Below, piece by piece: positions 17,573 to 25,438 of a DNA stretch of 60,410 nt (position 1 is the first letter of the stretch; each line of letters starts with the position of its first letter). The DNA comes from Deltaproteobacteria bacterium (lineage in GTDB: Bacteria > Desulfobacterota > Syntrophia > Syntrophales > JACQWR01): positions 1-60,410 of the forward strand of contig JAPLJV010000041.1 of the NCBI GenBank assembly GCA_026388415.1. Direction: 5' to 3'. The notes under the pieces are model-generated. The model was not told the origin of the DNA, ran no database searches, and saw only the letters and a list, made by a program, of their open reading frames with translations. Both the position numbers and the translations under genes were made by a program.

Positions 17573-19255
17573 ATGAGTACACCATCGCGCATTGAAATAG
17601 AGATGCAGGGCTTAGGGCGAATTCTGCTCAATCGTAATGTCAGCGTTCCAGTTTACCAAAGGTCATACGCGTGGGAAGATGAGCATGTTCGGGACTTACT
17701 CAATGATATCACTGAAGCGATAAGCGGCAGCGAGAATGAGTATTTCCTCGGATCTATTGTTACAACCAATAACAAATCTCCAAGAGCGGAAGTGGTTGAC
17801 GGGCAACAGCGCCTTGCCACAGCAACGATTCTCCTTGCCGCGATCCGTGATCACTTCTACATAACCAAGGACTATGAGCGGGCCAATACGATTTCTTCCG
17901 ACCTATTGAGCAAGAAAGACCTCAAGACCCTGACACTGATTCCGAAGCTAAAACTGAACGATGCAGATCATGATTTCTTTGCAAGTCGAATCCTTTTGCC
18001 ACCAACTGACCCAGGTAGAGGCATTGTGGCCACTAAGCCATCACATCATCGGATAGCACGTGCTGCATATCTTGCCGAAGGGCACATTGCGCGTATGGCC
18101 AAAGCAAAGGACGCAACAGAGCTCCTGACGGATCTCGTGGGCTATCTTACGGACTCTGTTAAGGTGATATGGGTTCAAGTGCCAGACGATGCGAACGCGT
18201 TTATGGTATTCGAAACGCTCAACGATCGAGGGTTGACCTTAGCTATTACAGATCTTCTGAAAAACCACCTCTTTGGTTTGTCAGGGAACAGACTTGGAGA
18301 GGTGCAACGTGCATGGGTAAGTATGACAAGCACCTTGGAGGCCGTGGACGAAGATGAGGTCGCGTTGACATTTATTCGACATTACGTCTCATCTTCGTAT
18401 GGATTTGTCCGTGAAAAAGAACTGTACGCTGAAATTAAGCGTCGTGTAGACACCCAGCCCAAAGCCGTGGCGTTTGCATCAGCACTGGAGAAGAATGCTC
18501 ACAAATATGCTGCAATTGTTAATACTGCCGATGCACTATGGGTCAAGTATGGTGATACATGCAGAAAGCACATGGAAACACTCAGAGCCCTCCGCATGAT
18601 ACAGATTCGTCCATTGATTTTGTCAGTGCTCGATACTTTAAAGGACTCTGAGGTAAAAGCAACACTTCGGAATATGGTGTCGTGGTCTGTTCGGTTTCTT
18701 GTGCATGGTGGCCTTGGTGGCGGTACGCTGGAGACACATTACTGCCAAGCCGCTAAAGAAATTCGTGCTGGGACACTTACAACAGCAAGCCAGTTGTTCA
18801 ATAAGCTCAAGTCGGTTATACCCAACGACGTTCAGTTTCGCGATGCTTTCGTAACTGCCGCTGTATCAAAAACATATCTGGCGCGGTATTATTTGCGCGC
18901 CTTGGAGCAGCATCGGCGAGGAGACAGTGACCCAGAACTGGTTCCTAATGACAATGCTGATGTGATCAACCTAGAACACGTGCTTCCTCAAACACCTTCC
19001 ACAGCTTGGAAACACATTCCGCTTGAAGAACAAGTAGTTTTGGTGAAACGGCTCGGGAACCTTGCTTTAATGAAGACAAAAATCAACACAAAGGTGGGCA
19101 ATGACGGATATCCATTCAAGAAGCAATACTACAGAGGCTCACAATATGCACTCACCTCAAGCATTGCTACGGAGTCGACATGGGATCGAGCTGCCATTGA
19201 TCGAAGGCAGAACATCATGGCCGATCTCGCAGTTAAAACATGGCCAGTCAAGTGA
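17573..19255 (+). CDS. GmrSD-like DUF262/DUF1524 defence nuclease
   Basis: This 560-aa protein has an N-terminal DUF262 domain (ParB/Srx-like NTPase) with VPVYQRSYAWE at residues 25-35, FLGSIV, and DGQQR at 76-80. The C-terminal DUF1524 HNH-type nuclease has NLEHVLPQ at about 466 and then LGNLALM...N. This fusion matches single-chain GmrSD/BrxU type IV restriction enzymes, which cut DNA with modified cytosines using NTP. A clear AAAGGAG precedes the ATG. Two short genes follow on the same strand, with a hairpin between. Base composition is more AT-rich than the restriction gene beside it. Phage defence is inferred from family and location. Confidence 0.88.
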   Translation: MSTPSRIEIEMQGLGRILLNRNVSVPVYQRSYAWEDEHVRDLLNDITEAISGSENEYFLGSIVTTNNKSPRAEVVDGQQRLATATILLAAIRDHFYITKDYERANTISSDLLSKKDLKTLTLIPKLKLNDADHDFFASRILLPPTDPGRGIVATKPSHHRIARAAYLAEGHIARMAKAKDATELLTDLVGYLTDSVKVIWVQVPDDANAFMVFETLNDRGLTLAITDLLKNHLFGLSGNRLGEVQRAWVSMTSTLEAVDEDEVALTFIRHYVSSSYGFVREKELYAEIKRRVDTQPKAVAFASALEKNAHKYAAIVNTADALWVKYGDTCRKHMETLRALRMIQIRPLILSVLDTLKDSEVKATLRNMVSWSVRFLVHGGLGGGTLETHYCQAAKEIRAGTLTTASQLFNKLKSVIPNDVQFRDAFVTAAVSKTYLARYYLRALEQHRRGDSDPELVPNDNADVINLEHVLPQTPSTAWKHIPLEEQVVLVKRLGNLALMKTKINTKVGNDGYPFKKQYYRGSQYALTSSIATESTWDRAAIDRRQNIMADLAVKTWPVK

Positions 19256-19273
19256 GAAATGAGCCAATAAATC

Positions 19274-19308
19274 CACCGGACCCTCGTTCCTCGGGCCGGT
19301 GATCTTTT
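19274..19308 (+). terminator. Hairpin with short T-run after the DUF262 gene
   Basis: CACCGG-A-CCC pairs with GGG-CCGGTG around an 8-base loop, followed by ATCTTTT. It lies between the DUF262 stop (19255) and the Cys4 mini-protein start (19335). It could terminate part of the transcripts and set a lower level for the two downstream genes. Confidence 0.45.
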
Positions 19309-19334
19309 CGTTGTGTGCAGAGGGGGCAGTAAAA

Positions 19335-19544
19335 ATGCGTGAAAAGATCACAATACCTGCTATGCGCGAACGCGACATGCGTGATTTCCTAAAGGACCAT
19401 GGTGAGATCGAATGCGTATTTTGTGGGACTACCCTCACCTGGAACGATATCGGAGGGGTCTTTGTGAAAGATGGTGGCCCAACAGTCGTGTGCGCAGCAA
19501 CTGAATGCATTGAGCGCGCACGACAAGGTGGTACAGATGGATAA
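19335..19544 (+). CDS. Cys4 mini-protein (putative zinc ribbon), function unknown
   Basis: This 69-aa protein starts at an ATG preceded by GAGGGGG. It carries C27-x2-C30 (ECVFCG) and C53-x4-C58 (VVCAATEC), a plausible structural zinc site, after a charged helix (REKITIPAMRERDMRDFLKDHG). I do not recognise the family. The stop codon overlaps the start of the next gene by 8 bp, so the two are translationally coupled and probably act together. It may be a small regulator or an adaptor for the membrane-bound S1 protein. A longer frame from 19299 is possible but has no ribosome-binding site. Confidence 0.6.
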   Translation: MREKITIPAMRERDMRDFLKDHGEIECVFCGTTLTWNDIGGVFVKDGGPTVVCAATECIERARQGGTDG

Positions 19545-21366
19545 CCTACCAGAAATCCTGGAGTTCATTTGGTCCAAGGGTTGGATAGCGGTTCTCGTTG
19601 TCATTCTTATGCTTGTAATTCTTGATCCTGATCGCGCGGAGAAGATCAAAGAAATCTTCTTCCTGCCAGCGTTCCGGTTCTTCAAGCGAGGATCACGGCA
19701 GTACATGGCGGCAAAGATTGGATACACGTCAACGCAGTTTCTGAAACGCGAATTGCTTCCGTACTTGCCGTCAACGGCAAACGTGACAATTGTGATCAAG
19801 TGGGTCAAATCTCCGTCAGACCCTGTCCTGACGGAAAATGGTAATCTCATCTTATGCATGCGCGAGACCAACGACCAGACACGCAATGTCTTGGCTGCAA
19901 CACAAGCTGCCCTTCCTCGTGTTGTATGCACAACATTGAGACCCAACATCCACAAGGATCTTGAAGAAGCCATGGACCTGACCTTGCTTCAGAAGCTCGC
20001 GTCCGCACTTGGCAAGCATGCCAAGCCCGTCTTCCAACGGTATTTCTTGGGCTCGCGCACAGAGGACAGCGAGAACCTCCGAGATATATTCTCAAAACTC
20101 GTAGAATTGGACGCACACGGCACTTTCGTCGCTATTTTCTTGGAGGAGTTAGACGAGTTAGGTGAACGCTTATACACAGATGGTGACAGTTCTGACCATA
20201 CAGGGGAGATTATGCGTTTCCTTGAGTTCTTGCTGGCAGAGGCACGGCGACAGGAGCATGAGGAGATTAAGCTCGACTACTTCTCTTCGGTCTTCAGCGT
20301 AGGCATCATCATATTAGCCGCATCCGACAAGGTGCAAAGAGAAGGGGTGTCACCGTATGTCAATCGAATTGACCAAAAAGTGCGTCAAGGGTGTGACTCC
20401 ATTTACATCATCGCGTATCAGAAAGCATCGCGCTTTCTGGAGAAACTACTACAAGTCCTGGAAGGTGACAATCGCTTTACCTTGGCAAAAGTTGCAGTCC
20501 CACGCGTCCACAACCCAGTAACACAGCGACGCGAACAATGGAATATTGCCCAATTGCGACGGAGCCCACTGTTCTCGGACACGGACTTTGCAGAGCGTGC
20601 TGCAGCGAACGGTCTGACATCAGGAGACGAGGTCGAAGGACAGGTTTTAGATGTTTCCGCGACACAGGCGTTCGTCGACGCACTTGGTCTCAACGCGATT
20701 ATCCAAAGAGGTGACTGCGGGTGGCGGACAGTAAAAGATTGCAGGGACGTTATCTCAAATGGCGAGCGAAGGAAATTCATTCTGTCTTCAATAGACACTG
20801 AAAGAGGTAAACTAGTCTTATCTTTGCGCTTTCCAAATACTGATCCATGGAAGCGAGCCGACCTGCCACTCGTCGGACAAAGGGTAGAAGTAAAGGCGAG
20901 TTTCTGCGATGGGGTGAACTACTATTGCCATACTAGCGATGATGTTGAAGTGCTGCTGCCGCGATGTGAAATATCTTGGACCGATCATGTAGATCCGGCA
21001 GATACCGCTTTGGTCGGACAGCAGCTGTCACTTGTGATCTTCGAAAAGAATGACGATGAACGAATTCTGAAGGGAAGCATACGTCAGCAAGAAGGAGATC
21101 CTTGGCCCCTAATACACAAACGTCTTCTTAAAGGAACGCAACTTCGTGGGACAGTCGTTGAAGTTACACCCCTTTTTGTGCGCGTGAAGCTGCCCGATGG
21201 GCTTCAAGGCATCTTGCCCGACTCATCCCTACGAAAAGCAGGCTTTGAGTTAGCAGACTTCACAAAGACAGTAGTGGAGGGGCAGGGATTAGATGTCGTG
21301 GTCACCAAGGTTTTCTTAGAAAAGCGCCGTATACGCTTGGATTTGATGCGCAACGTAGACGATTAA
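19537..21366 (+). CDS. Membrane-anchored protein with three C-terminal S1-like domains
   Basis: From the ATG at 19537 (AAGGTGG seven bases upstream, 8-bp overlap with the Cys4 gene) the protein has 609 aa. A single membrane helix (GWIAVLVVILMLVILDP, about 14-31) is followed by a predicted cytosolic helical region of some 320 residues that I do not recognise. Three S1-like OB folds follow at about 362-437, 445-520 and 530-605. The first two end in the DPW signature seen between repeats of ribosomal protein S1 (NTDPWKRADLPLVGQ, EGDPWPLIHKRLLKGTQ), and the third has GILPDSSL. S1 domains bind single-stranded RNA, so the protein may hold RNA or ribosomes at the membrane. The link to defence is inferred from context. 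A frame from 19471 is also open but starts inside the Cys4 gene. Confidence 0.7.
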   Translation: MDNLPEILEFIWSKGWIAVLVVILMLVILDPDRAEKIKEIFFLPAFRFFKRGSRQYMAAKIGYTSTQFLKRELLPYLPSTANVTIVIKWVKSPSDPVLTENGNLILCMRETNDQTRNVLAATQAALPRVVCTTLRPNIHKDLEEAMDLTLLQKLASALGKHAKPVFQRYFLGSRTEDSENLRDIFSKLVELDAHGTFVAIFLEELDELGERLYTDGDSSDHTGEIMRFLEFLLAEARRQEHEEIKLDYFSSVFSVGIIILAASDKVQREGVSPYVNRIDQKVRQGCDSIYIIAYQKASRFLEKLLQVLEGDNRFTLAKVAVPRVHNPVTQRREQWNIAQLRRSPLFSDTDFAERAAANGLTSGDEVEGQVLDVSATQAFVDALGLNAIIQRGDCGWRTVKDCRDVISNGERRKFILSSIDTERGKLVLSLRFPNTDPWKRADLPLVGQRVEVKASFCDGVNYYCHTSDDVEVLLPRCEISWTDHVDPADTALVGQQLSLVIFEKNDDERILKGSIRQQEGDPWPLIHKRLLKGTQLRGTVVEVTPLFVRVKLPDGLQGILPDSSLRKAGFELADFTKTVVEGQGLDVVVTKVFLEKRRIRLDLMRNVDD

Positions 21367-21523
21367 TGAGCACGCAACAATCGCATTGAGCACTGTGGGA
21401 AACCCGGGGCGGGCTCACCGAGGCTCATGCGTGCCGTTACACATAAAAAAAGAAAGACTGATTAAAAGTTATATCCTGGTTCTGGTACAATATGTTATTA
21501 CTATAAGCGAGGAGATATTTTTT

Positions 21524-21715
21524 ATGCAAGGTATACAATATGTTACAGATGAAAAAGGGCAAAAAGTAGCAGTGCAAATTAACCTGAGAAAATTTGGTGA
21601 GATTTGGGAAGATTTTTTCGATAATTTACTTTCAAGGCAACGTGCAGAGGAACCAAGAGAATCTATTGAATCCGTCAGGGAACGGCTAAAAAAACAAGGC
21701 AAGTTGCATGTCTAA
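21524..21715 (+). CDS. Short antitoxin of a RelE/ParE-type pair
   Basis: From the ATG at 21524 (GAGGAG upstream) the protein has 63 aa: MQGIQYVTDEKGQKVAVQINL, then a helix-rich charged tail. It resembles the toxin-wrapping part of Phd/RelB-type antitoxins but is too short for a separate DNA-binding domain. It overlaps the toxin gene by 8 bp (ATGTCTAA), the usual coupling. The pair closes the defence island on the right. A longer frame from 21386 lacks a ribosome-binding site and is not favoured. Confidence 0.75.
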   Translation: MQGIQYVTDEKGQKVAVQINLRKFGEIWEDFFDNLLSRQRAEEPRESIESVRERLKKQGKLHV

Positions 21716-21968
21716 ATACCTGATAACTTTTGCCCGATCTGCCCGTAAAGAACTGGAAGCTCTCGATGTGAAACTGGTGAATAGGATTTTTCCTAAAATT
21801 GAAAATCTTTCTATAGAACCTCGACCTGCAGGTTGTCGAAAATTGGCCGGCAATAAGCATCTCTGGCGGTTAAGAGTCGGTGATTACCGCATTGTTTATT
21901 CAATCGATGACGATAAAAATCTCGTAGACATCATTGCTGTGCGTGACAGAAAAGAAGCATACAGATAG
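21708..21968 (+). CDS. RelE/ParE-family toxin
   Basis: This 86-aa protein begins MSKYLITFARSARKELEALD and ends LVDIIAVRDRKEAYR. It has the RelE-fold core KLAGNKHLWRLRVGDYRIVYSIDDD, with the conserved basic residues (R in LWRLRVGDYRI and the C-terminal R-x-R-K) expected for a ribosome-dependent mRNA interferase. Antitoxin and toxin are in the usual order and overlap. It probably stabilises the island or acts in abortive infection; neither is shown directly. Confidence 0.9.
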   Translation: MSKYLITFARSARKELEALDVKLVNRIFPKIENLSIEPRPAGCRKLAGNKHLWRLRVGDYRIVYSIDDDKNLVDIIAVRDRKEAYR

Positions 21969-22060
21969 TATAAACGGGTAGTCCCGAAGATTCTTTCACA
22001 GGTTCCGCTCATTGTGAGCTTGCTCTGGCCGCTTTCGACATGACGCCCGTTCGTTCGCTA

Positions 22061-22240
22061 TTACTTTTTCTTGTAAACATTCAAACCCACCTTGATCTCC
22101 TCATGCCCATCAACGGCAACATTCCCTTCTGACGATGCAATGATGATCGTCTTTCCTGATGATGACGGGCCAAATTCTTTGGTAAGATCAACCTTCATGG
22201 TCAGGATATTGCCTTCTAACTTCATCTCTATGTTCTTCAT
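22061..22240 (-). CDS. Conserved 59-aa protein of unknown function
   Basis: The ATG at 22240 has a strong GAGGAGGAGAAT ribosome-binding site and gives MKNIEMKLEGNILTMKVDL, ending in KVGLNVYKKK. The pattern is several short beta-strands around a Gly/Ser-rich turn (GPSSSGKTIIIASSEGN). The turn resembles a P-loop, but the protein is too small for an NTPase. I recall closely similar small proteins in other deltaproteobacteria; no function is known to me. A longer frame to 22453 would run through a palindromic repeat and is not supported. Confidence 0.7.
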   Translation of the reverse strand: MKNIEMKLEGNILTMKVDLTKEFGPSSSGKTIIIASSEGNVAVDGHEEIKVGLNVYKKK

Positions 22241-22348
22241 GGTTATTCTCCTCCTCGTAATATGACTGTGTGTTAGCATAGCACTCTCAGCCAATTGGTC
22301 AAGAGGAAATATGTGAATCTGTTTGAAATCTGTGTGGAATCTGCGTAC

Positions 22349-22389
22349 GGACACCATACTGGTTTCCGAAAATAACTGGTATGGTGTCC
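22349..22389. repeat. REP-like palindrome, GGACACCATAC family
   Basis: The arm GGACACCATAC at 22349-22359 pairs perfectly with GTATGGTGTCC at 22379-22389, and the stem continues inward with GTT/AAC after two mismatches. Such GGGGACACCATAC inverted repeats recur in deltaproteobacterial genomes next to IS200-like RAYT transposases (recalled). None is present here. Confidence 0.65.
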
Positions 22390-22446
22390 CCCGGATTTCC
22401 AGAAAAATGTTACCGAAGGGTGAGATATTTTGGATGACAATATCCC

Positions 22447-22475
22447 TTGACAAGCCAAGACAGCCCCCCTATACT
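22447..22475 (+). promoter_or_regulatory. Sigma70 promoter upstream of the UPF0182 gene
   Basis: TTGACA (22447-22452) and TATACT (22470-22475) are exactly 17 bp apart. The start of the UPF0182 gene is about 220 bp downstream, so the transcript would have a leader of roughly 215 nt that includes a strong hairpin. Confidence 0.65.
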
Positions 22476-22619
22476 CCTGACCTCGGAAAGAAATATCTTA
22501 ATAGAAAATATATCAATGATTGTAGTGCGTTAAAATAAGTACCATAGGTATCCCTGCATCTGCTTGCGCTAATCTGCAAGGTTTTTACACCCATGCTAGG
22601 CGCGGGCAAAACGAAACAT

Positions 22620-22671
22620 GAAAATCCCCCCTTAACCCCCCTTTGCTAAAGGGGGGATGGGGGGGATTTTC
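22620..22671. repeat. GC-rich palindrome upstream of the UPF0182 gene
   Basis: GAAAATCCCCCC at 22620 pairs with GGGGGGATTTTC ending at 22671, with inner arms around CTTTGCTAAAG. It resembles dispersed intergenic palindromes (the GGGGGATTT type) and is not a classic terminator. It lies 26 bp before the start codon, so it could limit translation of the UPF0182 gene. Confidence 0.6.
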
Positions 22672-22697
22672 ATATTAATTCTCTCTGGAGTAGTGAC

Positions 22698-25373
22698 ATG
22701 TTTAAAAGTAAGTATATTATCATTCTGATTATTGTCTTCGTGCTTTCTCCCTTTCTTTTGAGCCTGCTTGATTTGTACACCGATTGGCTCTTTTTCGTCG
22801 AGACCGGTTTCTCATCGGTGTTCAGTACGACCCTGTATGCCAAGTCAGGGGCCGGGCTGCTCTTCGGGGGGATGTTCTTCATATTCATGCTGGTCAATCT
22901 TTATTTTGCGAACAAGGCCCGCTTTCCTCTGTCCGGTATATACATCCTGGGAGGCGGCAACATCCGGGTAAACAAGGATGAAGTAGCTCGCCTTGTTAAA
23001 CCGGTCAGCGTACTCATCAGTATCGTCCTGGCCGTCTTTACCGGCTCCTGGGGCGCCATGCAATGGGAGGAGATGCTGCTTTTCACAAATGGGCTGGCGG
23101 TCGGAACGGTAGATCCGGTCATCGGCGAGGATATCGGTTTCTACCTGTTCAGCCTGCCGTTTATGGAGACACTCCAGTCCTTCGCCGGCTTTATGCTAAT
23201 AGCAACGATGCTCTTGGCGGCGGCGGTGTATTATGTTCGGGGCGGTATTATCCTGACGGAGCGGGGCGCGGCGGTAGATGAAAAGGTCCGGCGACATCTG
23301 GCAATTCTTACGGGTGGCTTTGCCTGTGTGATCGCCGCCGGTTTCTATCTGGACAGCTTCGGGCTGCTGTTTTCCAACAACGTCGCCTTTAATGGCGCGG
23401 GCTATGTGGATGTCAACTCCCGTCTGCTGACCTACCGGGTTCTGACTTTCCTGACACCTCTGGCGGGGGCCATGCTGGCCGTCGGGATATGGAAAAGCGC
23501 CTGGCGGATGGCGTTGCTGCCGCCCGTCATCGTGATTGCAGTTTACATAATCGGCATCCGGGTCTATCCAGGGGTGCTCCAAAAATTAAAGGTTGCGCCC
23601 AACGAGTTGGCCCTGGAAACGCCATACATTAAGAATAACCTTCAATTTACGCGTTTCGGCTACGATCTGGACAAGATTGAAACGGTGCCTTTCGATGTTG
23701 ATACGAAGCTTGCCGCTGCCGATATCGCCAACAACGATGCCACTATCAAGAACATCCGGCTCTGGGATCATGCCCCGCTGCTCAAGACCTACAGTCAGTT
23801 GCAGCAGATCCGGACCTATTACAAGTTTTTTGATGTGGATAATGACCGCTACCTGGTGAATGGTCAGTACACCCAGGTCATGCTCTCGCCGCGCGAGCTT
23901 TCCTACGGCGACCTGCCCAGCAAAAACTGGATCAACGAACGGCTTATCTTTACCCACGGCAACGGCATCACCTTCGGTCCGGTCAGCCGGATCAGCAAGG
24001 AGGGACTGCCAGAGTTTTTCGTCAAGGATATCCCGGCGGTAAGCCTGGCCGATATCAAGGTAACCAGACCCGAAATCTATTATGGGGAGCTATCCAACGA
24101 CTATGTTGTCGTCAAGACCAGAATTCCGGAATTCAGCTATCCGACCACCACCGGCAATATAAATACCACCTATGCCGGCAAAGGCGGGGTGCCCATTGAT
24201 TCGCTGCTCAAAAAAGTCCTCTTCGCCGCCAAATTCAGAACAGAAAAAATTCTGCTTTCTTCCGATATCACATCGGAGAGCCGCATCCTCTATAACCGCA
24301 ACATCAACGAGCGAGTCAGGGCGGTGGCGCCCTTCCTCCGCTTCGACGGCGATCCCTACATGGTCGTTGCGGAAAACGGCAGGCTCCAATGGATCATAGA
24401 TGCCTACACCTTATCGGATCGTCTCCCCTATTCAAAGCCGATCAAGGGGGGCGTCAACTACATGCGGAATTCCGTCAAGGCGGTTGTGGATGCCTACGAC
24501 GGCACGCTCAGCTTCTATATCAGCGACCCGCATGATATCCTGGTAAAGGTCTATAGCCGGATGTTCCCGCAGCTCTTTAAACCGATAGCGGCCATGCCGG
24601 AGGATCTGCGCCAGCATATCCGCTACCCGCACCAGTTCCTTCAGCTTCAGGCCGCCATGTTCGCCGCCTACCACATGACCGATCCGAAGGTCTTCTACAA
24701 CAAGGAGAACCTCTGGCAGATTCCGGCGCTGGGCGAAAAACCGATGGAACCTTACTACACGATTATGAAGCTGCCGGGTGAAAAGGTGGAGGAGTATGTC
24801 CTGCTGCTGCCGTTTACCCCCTCTAATCGGGACAACCTGGCGGCCTGGCTGACGGCACGTTGTGACGGGGCGAATTACGGTAAGATCCGCGCCTACACCT
24901 TCCCGCGCGACCGCCTGATCTATGGCCCAAAACAGATAGATGCCCGTATCAATCAGGATTCCTTTATATCCCAGCAGTTGTCGCTCTGGAACCAGCGCGG
25001 CTCAGAGGTCATCCGGGGGAGCCTGCTCGTGATACCGATCGAAAAGTCGCTGCTGTATGTTCAACCGCTGTTTCTGGCGGCAGACAAGGCCGCTCTACCC
25101 GAACTGAAGCGCGTGATAGTCGCCTTCGGCGATCAGGTTGTCATGGAGGAAAACCTGGAGATGGCCCTGCAGCGGCTCTTCGGCGGGAAAACTGCCATCA
25201 GGGAAGTCGCCCGGGCGGTCACGACGGATCCGAAAGCATCACCCGCCACACTGGCCAGGGAAGCGATGGTCATCTATGATAAGGCGACCAACCTGCAACG
25301 CCAGGGTGACTGGGCCGGCTATGGCGAGGAGTTGCGGAAACTGGGTCAGGTTCTGAAGCGCATGGCGCAGTAG
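22698..25373 (+). CDS. UPF0182 family membrane protein (COG1615)
   Basis: This 891-aa protein has seven or so N-terminal membrane helices (first MFKSKYIIILIIVFVLSPF), then a large soluble region of about 600 residues. Family landmarks include DLYTDWLFFVETGFSSVF, RLLTYRVLTFLTPLAGA, LWDHAPLLKTYSQLQQIRTYYKF and YPHQFLQLQAAMFAAYHMTDPKVFYN (each seen in pieces). The length matches the family. The function is unknown. The gene stands alone, with its own promoter and a long leader containing a strong hairpin. The start is ATG at 22698 with a modest GGAG. Confidence 0.92.
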   Translation: MFKSKYIIILIIVFVLSPFLLSLLDLYTDWLFFVETGFSSVFSTTLYAKSGAGLLFGGMFFIFMLVNLYFANKARFPLSGIYILGGGNIRVNKDEVARLVKPVSVLISIVLAVFTGSWGAMQWEEMLLFTNGLAVGTVDPVIGEDIGFYLFSLPFMETLQSFAGFMLIATMLLAAAVYYVRGGIILTERGAAVDEKVRRHLAILTGGFACVIAAGFYLDSFGLLFSNNVAFNGAGYVDVNSRLLTYRVLTFLTPLAGAMLAVGIWKSAWRMALLPPVIVIAVYIIGIRVYPGVLQKLKVAPNELALETPYIKNNLQFTRFGYDLDKIETVPFDVDTKLAAADIANNDATIKNIRLWDHAPLLKTYSQLQQIRTYYKFFDVDNDRYLVNGQYTQVMLSPRELSYGDLPSKNWINERLIFTHGNGITFGPVSRISKEGLPEFFVKDIPAVSLADIKVTRPEIYYGELSNDYVVVKTRIPEFSYPTTTGNINTTYAGKGGVPIDSLLKKVLFAAKFRTEKILLSSDITSESRILYNRNINERVRAVAPFLRFDGDPYMVVAENGRLQWIIDAYTLSDRLPYSKPIKGGVNYMRNSVKAVVDAYDGTLSFYISDPHDILVKVYSRMFPQLFKPIAAMPEDLRQHIRYPHQFLQLQAAMFAAYHMTDPKVFYNKENLWQIPALGEKPMEPYYTIMKLPGEKVEEYVLLLPFTPSNRDNLAAWLTARCDGANYGKIRAYTFPRDRLIYGPKQIDARINQDSFISQQLSLWNQRGSEVIRGSLLVIPIEKSLLYVQPLFLAADKAALPELKRVIVAFGDQVVMEENLEMALQRLFGGKTAIREVARAVTTDPKASPATLAREAMVIYDKATNLQRQGDWAGYGEELRKLGQVLKRMAQ

Positions 25374-25438
25374 AGAGAATATCATTTTCCCTGATTTCGT
25401 CCGATATGCAGATTGTCTCTAATTTAAGGTAACGGTAT

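Noticed and set aside
22241-22453. N-terminal extension of the 59-aa protein
   Set aside because: The extension crosses the GGACACCATAC palindrome and lacks a ribosome-binding site, while the ATG at 22240 has an excellent one.
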